From contig LR746278.1 of assembly GCA_902729315.2 (NCBI GenBank), positions 4,877,911 to 4,941,910 on the forward strand: a stretch of 64,000 nt of DNA, read 5' to 3'. The notes below the pieces were generated by a model. The model was not told the DNA's origin. It was given only the letters and a program-made list of their open reading frames with translations, and made no database searches. The position numbers were made by a program, and so were the translations under genes. Below are positions 29,101-38,224 of this stretch, piece by piece (the stretch's first letter is position 1; each line of letters opens with the position of its first letter). The DNA is from Spirodela intermedia. Lineage: Eukaryota > Streptophyta > Magnoliopsida > Alismatales > Araceae.

Positions 29101-30146
29101 GACCCATTTCATTAATTTCTAGACTTCGCGAGAAGATCTAGAGATTGTCCACGTCGTCTTTGCCCAAGGAGAGCCTTCGAGGCCGTGGACACTGCACGAC
29201 GATCCTCCCAAACGCTCAGGATTCCGGTGCATCGCCGACGCATCGCCGTCGCGACGCCGGAACTCTATTTTCCTACTTTCAAACTTACTTTACACTTCAT
29301 TTAGTGATAGTTTTTGTGATTTTAATTTACCAAAATATACTTTATTCTATTACGATTCTTCTGGCTTTTACAGATCTTAATTTGATTAATTAAATCGTTT
29401 GTAATCACTTACGTAAGAATCGTCGGGTGGAACTCTATTTCTGCCCGATTCGCGTTCGTCGGGTGCTGACGTCATCCTGATGTCCGCACCCTTATTTCCC
29501 TTTTTCGTGAATTTTAAATATATTTCCTTTTCATTTCCTAGTATAAAATTCATAGAAAATAGTATTCATTGAGAAAAAATCTGAATAATTACCAGATATT
29601 ATATTACATCTCTGTGATCGACCTAGAAAATTAATGCTATTTTTGGAAGTTTTATTAAATTATAATTGATATATTTATTCAGAAATACTTCTAAATATCT
29701 GAAAATTCATATTTTCTAGTTTTATAAATTTTATATTTGCGTGATTTAATATACAACGACTGAGTCACGTCAGTCATACTATATATGGCATCATTTCGGA
29801 GGGAGCGCGCTCCATCCCTTGAAGGGTACCGGGGCGAAGGTTGCCGGCGGCCACCTCTACCACGACCCCTAGTACTCTTCGGTAGATAGTAGGGCGTGGA
29901 TTCCTTCCCAGCTCGGCGGCTTGTAGTTGCAGGCGGCTGGGGCCGCCCTGATGCCTCTCCAGCTGACATAGGGCTCGGAGTCTCCTGGGGTCGGGAGGGG
30001 TCTGGTACCGAATCCGTTGGTCTCGACGGAGATGGTGGACTCGTGTCCACTCTAGCTACTGGGGGAGTAGTGGGATCTAAGGCCTCGCGCGAGTGCCGTG
30101 ACGATGGTGAACCTCCTCGAGCTCTGGCTGAGCATGTCTCTACCAT
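26190..30146 (-). pseudogene. Chromovirus gag and protease, split by a solo LTR
   Basis: Minus strand: a proline/arginine-rich gag N-terminus (30146-29778), continued beyond the inserted LTR from 28123 (SMTQAIEHLE reads across the joint once the LTR and one target copy are ignored). The capsid is at about 27440-26880 (EPKDFIDWE, RGQP, MLVQDYVQAFEE). A degenerate zinc knuckle (YFKCKGKGH) lies near 26740, and a protease core (VIVDNGSCINAV, DNGS in place of the usual D-S/T-G) near 26310. Frameshifts and stops are scattered throughout. The protease runs almost directly into integrase, showing an internal deletion of reverse transcriptase and RNase H. Confidence 0.8.
28129..29772 (+). mobile_element. 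Solo LTR-A (1644 bp) in the chromovirus gag
   Basis: Complete from TGATAAGTC to TCACGTCA. It is flanked by a perfect 5-bp target duplication, GTCAT (28124-28128 and 29773-29777). No internal sequence follows, so this is a solo LTR left by LTR-LTR recombination. It is among the least decayed copies, retaining many CpG sites and an intact GGTTCGAATCC. TGACGTCA is at 29467-29474. Confidence 0.95.
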
Positions 30147-30258
30147 GGCTGGGTCTTATGAGTGCCTAGATGCCAATGCAATCCTATATGAATGGTTGAT
30201 TAGGGGTATGGAGGCTCGGTGAGCGTCCTCAGGGGACCGAGGTTAGGTGGTAACCTAA

Positions 30259-30275
30259 CTTGGCTCTGATACCAA
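30259..30275 (-). other. Chromovirus primer-binding site
   Basis: Minus strand TTGGTATCAGAGCCAAG, complementary to the 3' end of initiator-Met tRNA, two bases inside the 5' LTR that begins at 30278. Confidence 0.92.
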
Positions 30276-30277
30276 TT

Positions 30278-30454
30278 TGATACAGGACAAGGTGAGAACC
30301 CTTGTACCTAATCAATGAAACTCGAGACTCGGGATGGGGTAGTCGGACCAATCTAATAAGAATGTCTGGACCCTAGACTCTAGGTCTGATCACGTAACCT
30401 AAGTACAGGCAAGCGTACCAATATGCAGGATCAACCCAGGACAACCCGGGGAAA
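30278..30454 (-). mobile_element. Chromovirus 5' LTR, inner piece
   Basis: Matches 22648-22822 closely (ATGAAACTCGAGAC, GGATGGGGTAGT, TCAACCCAGGACAACC). Homology stops at GGGGAAA (30454) and resumes only at 36559. Confidence 0.88.
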
Positions 30455-30734
30455 CCAACGTAACATCACACTAGGCGTAATAATTCTCTATTATCCACAT
30501 TCAGGGCATATTTCAAATTTTGTTTGAAGTTTCTCACATTTATGATTTTCTTGAGGAATGCCTTTTTTTCATAAGCTCTAAAAGATCAAGTTTTCATAAT
30601 CTCCAAAAAAAAAATCCATCATCAATCTAAGTATTGAAATTCCTTTTCTTCAGTGTACTATTAAATAATATAAGATATTTGCATCAAAATGATAAAAAAT
30701 AATAATGTTTGATTCCTTCCCTTTAAATAGCTTG

Positions 30735-31060
30735 TAGGAAGTTTTGCTAACTATGAGTTTGAACATATTTGAACATATTTATGATTTCACTAAGAAATAT
30801 TGAGGCTAATTGTTATTTGCCAACATGATAATTGAGATTTCTAGTCGTGATCTATTCTTCCTCTAAACAACAGTTTGTTGGGAGGTCTTGACACTGCAAA
30901 GTTAGTGTTACATTGTGATCTTAACAATATTATAAAAAAATAATGTTACTCGAATTTAAGAAAAACCCATAGGCAATTCCATATTTGCTCATAGTTGCCG
31001 ACTAAGAAGTGTGAAGTAGAATAATTCTCAGCACTACTGATCTTCCAATGGATATTCATA
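30735..31060 (-). repeat. Inverted repeat flanking the CAF1 locus, left arm
   Basis: Reverse complement of about 34521-34910. Shared landmarks are AACAACAGTTTGTTGGG (near 30867) and CCATTGGAAGATCA on the minus strand (near 31050). Divergence and indels are visible. Together the arms bracket 3.5 kb holding the CAF1 gene. Confidence 0.75.
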
Positions 31061-31420
31061 ACAGCCTACAAGGGATCACAAATTTAAGGGCATTGTGCGA
31101 CAAAAAGTCAAATTTACATCAATCACTCCACAAGTGAACTTCACTTAGATCCTGTCGTGATTATCAAAGAGCACATGTCTATGCATGAATGTTAATTAAA
31201 CTATTTTCCAACAGAGATAATCATCTAAATATGAGTACATAAATAATGTTATGTAGCAACTTGGAACAGAGAAGAGAAATACAAAGTGAAGAAGAAAACA
31301 TAGAGATTGAACTAGAAGTAATGGCGTAAACCCGTTGCCTGCCAGAGGTGACAGGAGAAACAGAGAAGAGAAATACAAAGCGAGGAAGAAAACTTAGATA
31401 TTAAGATATATCAAAACAAG

Positions 31421-31670
31421 GGTATCCTCCACGGCAAAGAGGAGGAGAGGATCCCAGCCCAGTCCTCGGAGGAAACAGAGCAGGGCGACGAAGTGGAGCT
31501 CCTCCTCCTGATATGCCCTCTCCACCCGCCGTCTACCCTGTTCCTGACTCTTGCTGTAGTGTTCCCGCCGCTTCCTGAATTCTATGTGCTTCGGAAACAC
31601 CAGGGGCAGGCGCAGCTCTTAGTCAACCTGCTCCTGGGACCGTGCCTCAGGAGAGGCGGCTGGGCCATCT
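31421..31670 (+). pseudogene. Truncated duplicate of the CAF1-like gene, C-terminal part
   Basis: Encodes GILHGKEEERI and then ICPLHPPSTLFLTLAVV, clearly homologous to residues from about 257 onward of the intact gene at 32741-33781. It carries no deadenylase core and no start. The homologous part ends near 31598 with EFYV. The frame then stays open to a stop at about 31670 with unrelated sequence. The poly-glutamate tract of the intact gene is absent: only EETEQGDEVE separates the two conserved blocks. It is in direct orientation, 1.1 kb upstream of the gene. Confidence 0.85.
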
Positions 31671-32610
31671 AATCCTCTCGCACCCCATTCTGATGAACCC
31701 GATGAAGTGATCGGGGGAGAGTTTCTTCTCGACATTGAAAGGCGCCTTTTGGGGCTCTTCGTCTTCCAGCTTCTGGAGCTTGCTCAATTCTCTCAAGTCT
31801 TCCAGCGATATCCATGGCTACTCACTCTCTTGCCAACTTCTAAGTGCCCTTTGCCAAATAGAGACTGAAAGATCCATTTATAGGCGTTGGTAGGGGCTGA
31901 CTCGCAAGAGAAAAGTTTCTGTTTTTTTACAACGTGGTCCGTTGCGGTGGAATCCGGATGCCTGAAGGAGAAGAAGAGCAAGAAGCAGAGGGAGACGCTC
32001 CACCGCCCCCGCCACCACCTCCTCCTCAGGCCGGTTGCGCCGCCACCACCAGCTCATCAAGCGGTTGCGCCGACGTCTGCACGACCGGGTGTGTGAGGCG
32101 AACTGCGCTAGCTGCCTCTCAGATTTCTCTTTCTTCTATCACTACTGCTCTGACTTCCATTCCCAAACTGTTTCTCTATTACAGTAGATGATTGCAGACG
32201 TTGAGAGGCTGCTTGATTTTCTCGCCCGGTGCTGTAGTGGTTGACGGCCTGTTTTGCTTCGCACGGCAGTCCTAGTCTGAGCTGTAGAGGGTGAGTCTCT
32301 AGGCAGGCGGGGAGAGAGAGGGCAGGGGGGACTCTGCGGGTGGGCCGAAGATTAATCGGCTTATTTCACACCAACCCGACGGGATTCGGACTACACGTTT
32401 GCATTCAAGGCCCAAACTTCCAACGGTCCGCGCCAAAATTCGTATGGTGGGCGGGGGCGGGGGCAGGGGCAACGGCTAACTACGCAATCTGCGTAGATCT
32501 CGGCGAAGGAAGCTACTAAGAAAAGGAAACCACTGCCCCTTCTATCTCGGAGAGCCGGTTTCTGCTCCTTGCATCTCGGAATCGAAAGGGAGGCGCCGCC
32601 GGACACCCGC
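31671..32610. other. Unassigned region upstream of the CAF1-like gene
   Basis: A minus-strand open stretch (about 31795-31670) reads KLSPDHFIGFIRMGCERI but lacks a start codon and I do not recognise it. The rest is GC-rich sequence without a supported gene and presumably includes the distal promoter of the CAF1-like gene. Confidence 0.35.
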
Positions 32611-32618
32611 TATAAAAG
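32611..32618 (+). promoter_or_regulatory. TATA box of the CAF1-like gene
   Basis: TATAAAAG lies 130 bp before the ATG at 32741, in a GC-rich setting. A start of transcription about 30 bp downstream would give a 5' leader of roughly 100 bases. Confidence 0.7.
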
Positions 32619-32740
32619 ACGGGGCCTTCCATCCCCGTCTGCTCCCCACTCAAGATCGTCGCTCTCCGAGAAACGGCAAGAAGGAAGCGGGAACTAGGCT
32701 TGCGGGAGCGCAGGGCTGAGAGACAGAGATAGAGAGAGAG

Positions 32741-33781
32741 ATGGACGCAGGCGGAGGACACAGCGGGACGGTGGTGACGGCGCGGGAGGAGGTGAAGGAG
32801 GTGTGGGGGTGGAATATGGGGATGGAGCTGCCCGGGATCCTGGAGGCGCTCGACTCGGCCACCTTCGTGGCGATGGACACGGAGTTCCCGGGGTTCCTCC
32901 ACCAGACCCCTCGGTTCGCGTCCTCCAGCGAGCGCTACCAAGACGTCAGGCGGAATGTGGACAATATGAAGCTCATCCAGCTCGGGCTCTGCTTCTTCGG
33001 CGACGGCGGGCGGCGGCGAACCTGGCAGATAAGCTTCCGCGACTTCGACCTTGCCTCTGCGTCGGATGCGCGATCAGAGGCGTCGGTGGAGCTGCTGAAG
33101 AGGAGCGGCATTGATTTATGCAGGACCAGAAGAGAAGGGGTGGACTCGGAGGTCTTCTCCGAGTTACTGTGGCGATGCGACTGGGTGGGACGGCGCAAGC
33201 CCCGATGGATCACGTTCCAGGGCCTTTACGACATCGCATACCTGGTGAAGCTCCTCACCGGGGGACCGTTGCCGCCGACGCTCCCCGGGTTCGCCCAGCT
33301 GGTGGGGGCCACCCTCGGCAGGATCATCGACGTGAAGTACCTGGCCAGGTTCTGCGGAGGGTTCTATCTCGGCCTGGGCCGGCTCGCGGAGACTGTCGGC
33401 GTGAAGCCGGAGGGGGGTGCGGCGCACCAAGCCGGGTTCGACGCCCTGATGACGGCGGCTGTCTTCGAGGTTCAAATGGAGCAACTAAGCGGGAGCGAGG
33501 AAGAGCTGGAGGGCATCCTCCACGGCATAGAGGAGGAGAGAATCCTACCCCAGTGCTGGGAGGAAACACAGCAGCAGCAGGGGGAGGAGGAGGACGAGGA
33601 GGAGGAGGAGGAGGAGGAGGAGGAGGAGGAGGAGGAAGAGGAGGAGGAGGAGGAGGAGGAGCTCTTCCTGATATGCGCTCTCCACCCGCCGTCTACCCTG
33701 TTCCTGACTCCTGCTGTAGTGTACCCGCCGATGCTAATCGGGATGACCGATCCATTTCCAGAATTCTATTTGTTCGAATAA
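32741..33781 (+). CDS. Probable CCR4-associated factor 1 (CAF1/POP2-type) poly(A) ribonuclease
   Basis: Intronless, 346 residues. CAF1 proteins are DEDD-family 3'-5' exonucleases of the CCR4-NOT complex that shorten mRNA poly(A) tails. All catalytic residues are present: Asp46 and Glu48 in MDTEFPG, Asp164 in GLYDIAYL, His229 and Asp234 in HQAGFD. Other family blocks are REEVKEVWGWN, KLIQLGLCFF and KRSGIDL. The core ends near residue 245. An unusual tail follows: a run of about 26 acidic residues, nearly all Glu (about 282-307, encoded by GAG/GAA repeats), then LFLICALHPPSTLFLTP and a short C-terminus. Typical plant CAF1 proteins are about 270-290 residues without such a tail. The ATG follows a TATA box by 130 bp. 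The gene sits within a split retrotransposon LTR, with a truncated duplicate upstream. Activity is likely from the intact catalytic set; expression is unknown. Confidence 0.9.
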   Translation: MDAGGGHSGTVVTAREEVKEVWGWNMGMELPGILEALDSATFVAMDTEFPGFLHQTPRFASSSERYQDVRRNVDNMKLIQLGLCFFGDGGRRRTWQISFRDFDLASASDARSEASVELLKRSGIDLCRTRREGVDSEVFSELLWRCDWVGRRKPRWITFQGLYDIAYLVKLLTGGPLPPTLPGFAQLVGATLGRIIDVKYLARFCGGFYLGLGRLAETVGVKPEGGAAHQAGFDALMTAAVFEVQMEQLSGSEEELEGILHGIEEERILPQCWEETQQQQGEEEDEEEEEEEEEEEEEEEEEEEEEELFLICALHPPSTLFLTPAVVYPPMLIGMTDPFPEFYLFE

Positions 33782-33933
33782 AATTTTCTTTTCAAGACTC
33801 TGTTCACGAAATTCGTTCCCAAGATCTATACTTTGAACTTAAGTATAGTCGTTTGATGCCCAAATATACTTCTAGAGACCCGTTCTTAGCTCTGCTTTTC
33901 TTAAAAACTAATCTTCGTGGAGAATAAGAGAGA

Positions 33934-33934
<1 letters not shown>

Positions 33935-33982
<48 letters not shown>
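33935..33982. repeat. (AG)n microsatellite
   Basis: About 23 AG units, 155 bp past the stop of the CAF1-like gene, perhaps within its 3' UTR. Confidence 0.95.
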
Positions 33983-33986
<4 letters not shown>

Positions 33987-34520
33987 CCCACTGTCGAGTC
34001 CATAGACAGGGCCCAGTTTCTAATCCAATAGCTCACTTGCTAGTCCTCGAGCAATCATTTGATCATGCAGATGCTCATGTAATGGTCCATCAGGCCATTG
34101 AATGCTTAACTGTGCAATCTGAAGTATGTATCTGTCTCGGGAGGAGATGTGATCGAGCACATGTCTGTTGTAGTTGCAGCCCAGATAAACCCTTCAGAAA
34201 ATGAAGAGCAGCCGTTATTGTCTCCTAGCACCTGCGGCGTAGGGAGAACGCATTTTCCCGACGTCCTGCACCAAGCTTTGGATCCACTGCACCAGAATAC
34301 AAGAAATTTCGCACGGGCATCCCTACAAAGCTTCATAAAATCAACATCACACAAATCATCTCATCACGCGTTGATTTTATCCAATACAAGAAATTACCTC
34401 AAATCTTTAAATTGTTTACAGAGTTCCCAAATCTTCATAAAATCTTGATAAAAAATCTTCATAAAAGTTTCCTTTTTGAACTTGTTCGAAGAAATCTTGT
34501 AGACCCGTTGTAGACTGGTT

Positions 34521-34910
34521 TGGATGTCCATTGGAAGATCATTAGTATTGAGAAAGTTTGTTCTACTCGTCTTCTTAGTTAGTGAGCATGAACAAATATG
34601 GCAATGGGTACGTTTTGTTTCTAGAAATAATCAAAATGATAGTTTCTTGTAAAAGTTTCTACTACCTGTATGTTTTTCTTAAAATGCAATAACATGAAGG
34701 TTTAGAATAATGTTAGGATCACAACATAATAGATTAATTTTTTAATGCTGACTACCCAACAAACTGTTGTTTAGACTATTCGAAATTCAAACTGTTGCAT
34801 TGGTAAATAATACTTTGTCTTAATATTTTTGAGTGAGGTGAGAAATGTTGTATGTTATACCATTCACTAATAGAATTATGACCAAACCCATAGGTAAGAA
34901 AACTTCCTAT
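34521..34910 (+). repeat. Inverted repeat flanking the CAF1 locus, right arm
   Basis: Partner of 30735-31060 (reverse complement), including ATCCATTGG-like and CCCAACAAACTGTTGTTTAG landmarks. It continues directly into a copia fragment at 34925, so both arms may be pieces of copia copies rather than transposon termini. Confidence 0.75.
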
Positions 34911-34924
34911 GAGTGCCTATTACA

Positions 34925-35215
34925 ATAACAAATGGATGAAGCGTAAGCACTAGTGCCTGTTACAAGACCATCTTTTTCTATGAATTTATTGTGAAAAATG
35001 ATTTCCCAATTATGAAATTAACAAAAAGTGTTTGTTTAAAAGTTATGAACATCCGAGTTGTGCTCTAAAACTGTTTAAAACCTTTAATGATCATAAACAA
35101 GAGTCTAGAGCTTGATATAAGGTCATAATGATCTTGTTATGAAATGATTTAATTTAGGATGATAAATGATTGTTTCTTAGTCATTGTATGAAGAGATGAC
35201 AAATTAAATATTTAT
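34925..35215 (+). pseudogene. Copia reverse-transcriptase scrap, plus orientation
   Basis: Aligns to the reverse complement of about 36000-36320 (shared AAGCACTAGTGCCT, AACAAGAGTCTAGAGCTT). Its own translation is badly broken. Identity comes from the better preserved inverted copy. Confidence 0.65.
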
Positions 35216-35999
35216 AAAACTTAATTGACAATAATCTAAATCAAGTAGCTATGGTGGCTTTAGGTAATATCCATAAAGAAGATAAAACATCCGATGATAA
35301 TCTTTTCTGATCCCTAAATAAATATGAATATGAATAATAAATAAATGAAGTAAATAATGCAAAGAGAGAAATGATATTCTGCACTTGATCAGCTGCAACC
35401 GGCTCTGGTTGTCCTTTATTTGCATTAGTCCTAGATATGTAGTAAGTTTTAGCTTGAACCTTTAAGAAACATTTATGAGAGTCCACAAATACCAAAGAGA
35501 CTAGGGGAGGAGAGAGAGAAGGACAGAGAGGATCACGAAGAGAGTAAAGTGAGAGAGATAGAGAAATGACTCCACCAGTGGGTTGTACCACTAGCACGGA
35601 AATGAACCACATGTCTTAGGGAAACTAGACAAAACCAATTGTGAAAACAAGAAGACCAAGGGCTGAAAATGGGTGTATAATCAATTAAGTAACAAAATAT
35701 TACAAAACTGAAATTAAAACATATTAAAAATAAAAAAAATACCCTTTGGACAATTGGGATGAGGCAATGCACAAGCTTGAAATATAGGGTGAATTCACTA
35801 GTTTTATTATGCATGATATTGTTTATGAATTAAAATAGAACTAATATAAAATAATTTTTTTAAAAGAATCATGCAAAAGATTGATAATAATATGTTTTTT
35901 CCTCTGTTTAGACTAGGGACAAGTAGAGGAAGAGATTTGAGCAGAATCACAAATAAAAAACTTAGAAATCAATTTTTCCTCAATACATCTATGAAATTA

Positions 36000-36470
36000 A
36001 TCATTTCATGAATATTAAATTTGACATCTCTTTATGCAACGACTAAGACAATCATTCATCCTGATACATTACTGCTGTTTCCTAAAAGAATTGTGTCCAT
36101 GTCTTATAGTAAGCTCTAGACTCTTGTTTCTCACCATAAAAGGCTTTAAACAATTTTAGAGCATAATTAGGATGCTCTGAACTTATAAGATCAAGGGTTT
36201 GACCCACATGTTTTATAATTTCATTGTTGAGAAATCATTTTTCACACCAATTTAATATGAAATGATGGTCTTGTAGTAGGCACTAGTGCTTAGGTTTCAT
36301 CCATTTATTCATGTATTTAAATATATCCTTGACCTACCAATCTATCCTTATTCCTAACAATGTTTTCATCCTCATTTAATATTTTTGAAAACTTTCCTTT
36401 AGTTTTACGAAAGATACTTTTGTTTTCCAAGGTACTAACATCAAGAATTTATATTTCTCAATTCTTTTTC
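36000..36470 (-). pseudogene. Ty1/copia reverse-transcriptase fragment, minus orientation
   Basis: The minus-strand translation includes FRKTKGKFSKILNEDENIV and RNKDRLVGQGY, matching the copia block WVFRNKLDE...VRNKARLVAQGY. Further along come HPNYALKLFKAFYGEKQ and SRAYYKTWTQF, matching KLKKALYGLKQAPRAWY. The catalytic YVDD region is not present. The piece ends near the right edge of the 6.1-kb insert. Confidence 0.8.
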
Positions 36471-36558
36471 ATAAAAGCAATAACTTTTTCACTCACTAAA
36501 ACTTCTTCCAAATTTTCTTATTGAATCTTAGATAGTAAAGTAGTAAACTGTTCTTATT

Positions 36559-38224
36559 GAGGCCCTCTCGGTCCACGTCCGGACAGATGGCGGAACTGTC
36601 GTCGTGAGGTAGCCTAGGGCTGCAGCTCACAAATAGTGACGAATCTGGCACAGCGTCGGAAGTCACGATCCGATAATCGTCCTATCCTGTCTACATTCTC
36701 TTGATGGCGGTGGAGACAAGCTGAGAAAACCCTTCGAGAGATAATTAAACTTAAGAGGAAGGGGTACAGAGCTAACTTTCGGGGCTGCGTAGCCCAGCGG
36801 GTCGTGACGGAGCGGAGATTCAACGAAGGCAGAGACGTCCGGTGAAGAGCGATGCTGAGCGTCGACGGTCGGTCCTGTTCGAGAGTCGCAGAAGTCGTCA
36901 ACTAAAGGCGGGGCACGGTCGGCGCGGGCGTGGGCCCGCTGGTGGGCCGAAGGGCACGCTAGCGGGCGCGCGCGGCCAGTGGCGCCGGGTAGGCGCGCGG
37001 GCCGCAGGAGCCGGCACGCGGGGCGCGCGCGGCGGCAGCGCTTCGGCGGGAAGGCCGAGCGTCTGCGGCGCTTCGGCAGGAATGCCGAGCGTTGGCGGCG
37101 CTTCGGCGGGAAGGCCGAGCGTCAGCGGCGCTTCGGCAGGAATGCCGAGCGTCAGCGGCGCTTCGGCGGGAATGCCGAGCGTCCGCGGCGCTTCGGCGGG
37201 AAGGCCGAGCGTCAGCGGCGCTGGAAACGGCGCGACGGCGGCGGGGAATCGTCGGGAAACTCCGGCAGGGCCTGTGAGGAGCTGGGACTGGATCTGGCTC
37301 GTCGACACGGCATCAGAGTCTCTCCCGACGTCGGCGGCAGGTTGGCGTTCGTCGGCGAACGGCCAGCGACTGGGCGGAGCGGCGGAGGGCGGCCCCGGCG
37401 AGTTTATGGTGGAGTTCCGGAGGAAGAGGCGGCAGTCGAACCAGGAGTCGAGAGACTCCGGCGGAGTGCTCGGCGACGGCTCGTAGGGAGGCGAAGCGAG
37501 TCCCTTTCGTCACGACGGCGTGACGGGGTTCCAGCAGAGGCAGCGGCGGTTGCAGCGGCAACCGCGACCGTTTCGTCCGGTGACGGCGGCGATCTCACGG
37601 GCGGCAAGGGGATGTCCGGCGGCGGCCGTGGTCTCAGGCGGCGGCGGGGCTTCTCCGGCAGCAGCGTCACGAGGAACGAAGTCCTCGGGGTATCGACGAC
37701 CTTCCTCTCCCTCCTTCCTTCCCTATCCTAGGTCACGAAAGGGGTATCTCACAAAACGATAATTTCTTACAAAATGCGGCGCTCTTCTTGAGGGGGGGTC
37801 CTACCTCCCCTTATATGGGGCCCATAAGTGGGCTAAGGGGAGGTGGGCCCACTTGAGGCCCTCAAGCCCCTAAGCCACAAATGAGGACCAAAAGGAAAGA
37901 CACATAGGTCCCCCCCTTAGGGTTTTAATTGGGCCTCAAAAGAGAGACCCAATAAAACCCTAAAGAAAGGGAGACACAAACAACAACACACACATAGAAT
38001 TGGGCCCGCTAACACACAAATGTGAGGCCCAACAAGTCAACATGAAAATACAAAGAAAGATAAGGGTGAGCTCGAGCTCGTCGTCGTCGTGGAGGTGGAA
38101 TGTCATTGTCCCGAAGGACTAGGCCGTGTAGCGAAAGCTAGGCCCCTTCGTCTTCGCGCGTCGATCAGGCTGAACTCAGACTGTCGGTGTCTCTTGAGTT
38201 GATGGAGACGGGTCCCCCTCGCCA
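36559..38224 (-). mobile_element. Chromovirus 5' LTR, outer piece
   Basis: Resumes exactly at GAGGCCCTCTC, the continuation of the 3' LTR at 22845, and runs to CTCGCCA, the LTR terminus, where the second half of LTR-A begins. Compared with the 3' LTR it lacks a roughly 100-140-bp block near 37875 and has two extra 30-bp units. Confidence 0.88.
37040..37219. repeat. 30-bp tandem repeat, six units (5' LTR)
   Basis: Same unit as at 23432-23551. The length is a multiple of three, so long overlapping frames persist on both strands, giving decapeptide repeats such as FGGKAERQRR. These are not taken as genes. Confidence 0.95.

Larger units (their letters stand above)
30455..36558. other. 6.1-kb insert splitting the chromovirus 5' LTR
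   Basis: Relative to the 3' LTR, this block replaces about 22 bp (22823-22844). No target-site duplication or obvious terminal repeat is visible at its edges, so it need not be a single transposition. It contains an intronless CAF1-like gene, a partial CAF1 duplicate, inverted repeats and fragments of a copia reverse transcriptase in both orientations. The subregion 35216-35999 holds nothing recognisable. Confidence 0.8.
22648..38224 (-). mobile_element. Chromovirus-type Ty3/gypsy element, composite, about 15.6 kb
   Basis: A minus-strand element bounded by two related GC-rich LTRs: 22648-24683 (3') and 30278-30454 plus 36559-38224 (5', split). Internal order on the minus strand is primer-binding site (30259-30275), gag, zinc knuckle, protease, integrase, chromodomain-like tail, purine-rich tract before 24683. 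The reverse transcriptase and RNase H region is missing. It lies inside an LTR-A copy whose halves adjoin both ends; the flanking bases are A-runs (aaaaa and taaaa), so the target duplication is only suggestive. It carries two later insertions, a solo LTR-A in gag and a 6.1-kb insert in the 5' LTR. Confidence 0.85.

Noticed and set aside
31793-32191. Overlapping short frames upstream of the CAF1-like gene
   Set aside because: Proline/serine-rich low complexity in two frames, no start context or similarity.
34149-34448. 99-codon frame downstream of the CAF1-like gene
   Set aside because: No conserved motif and an overlapping minus-strand frame; probably 3' UTR or intergenic.
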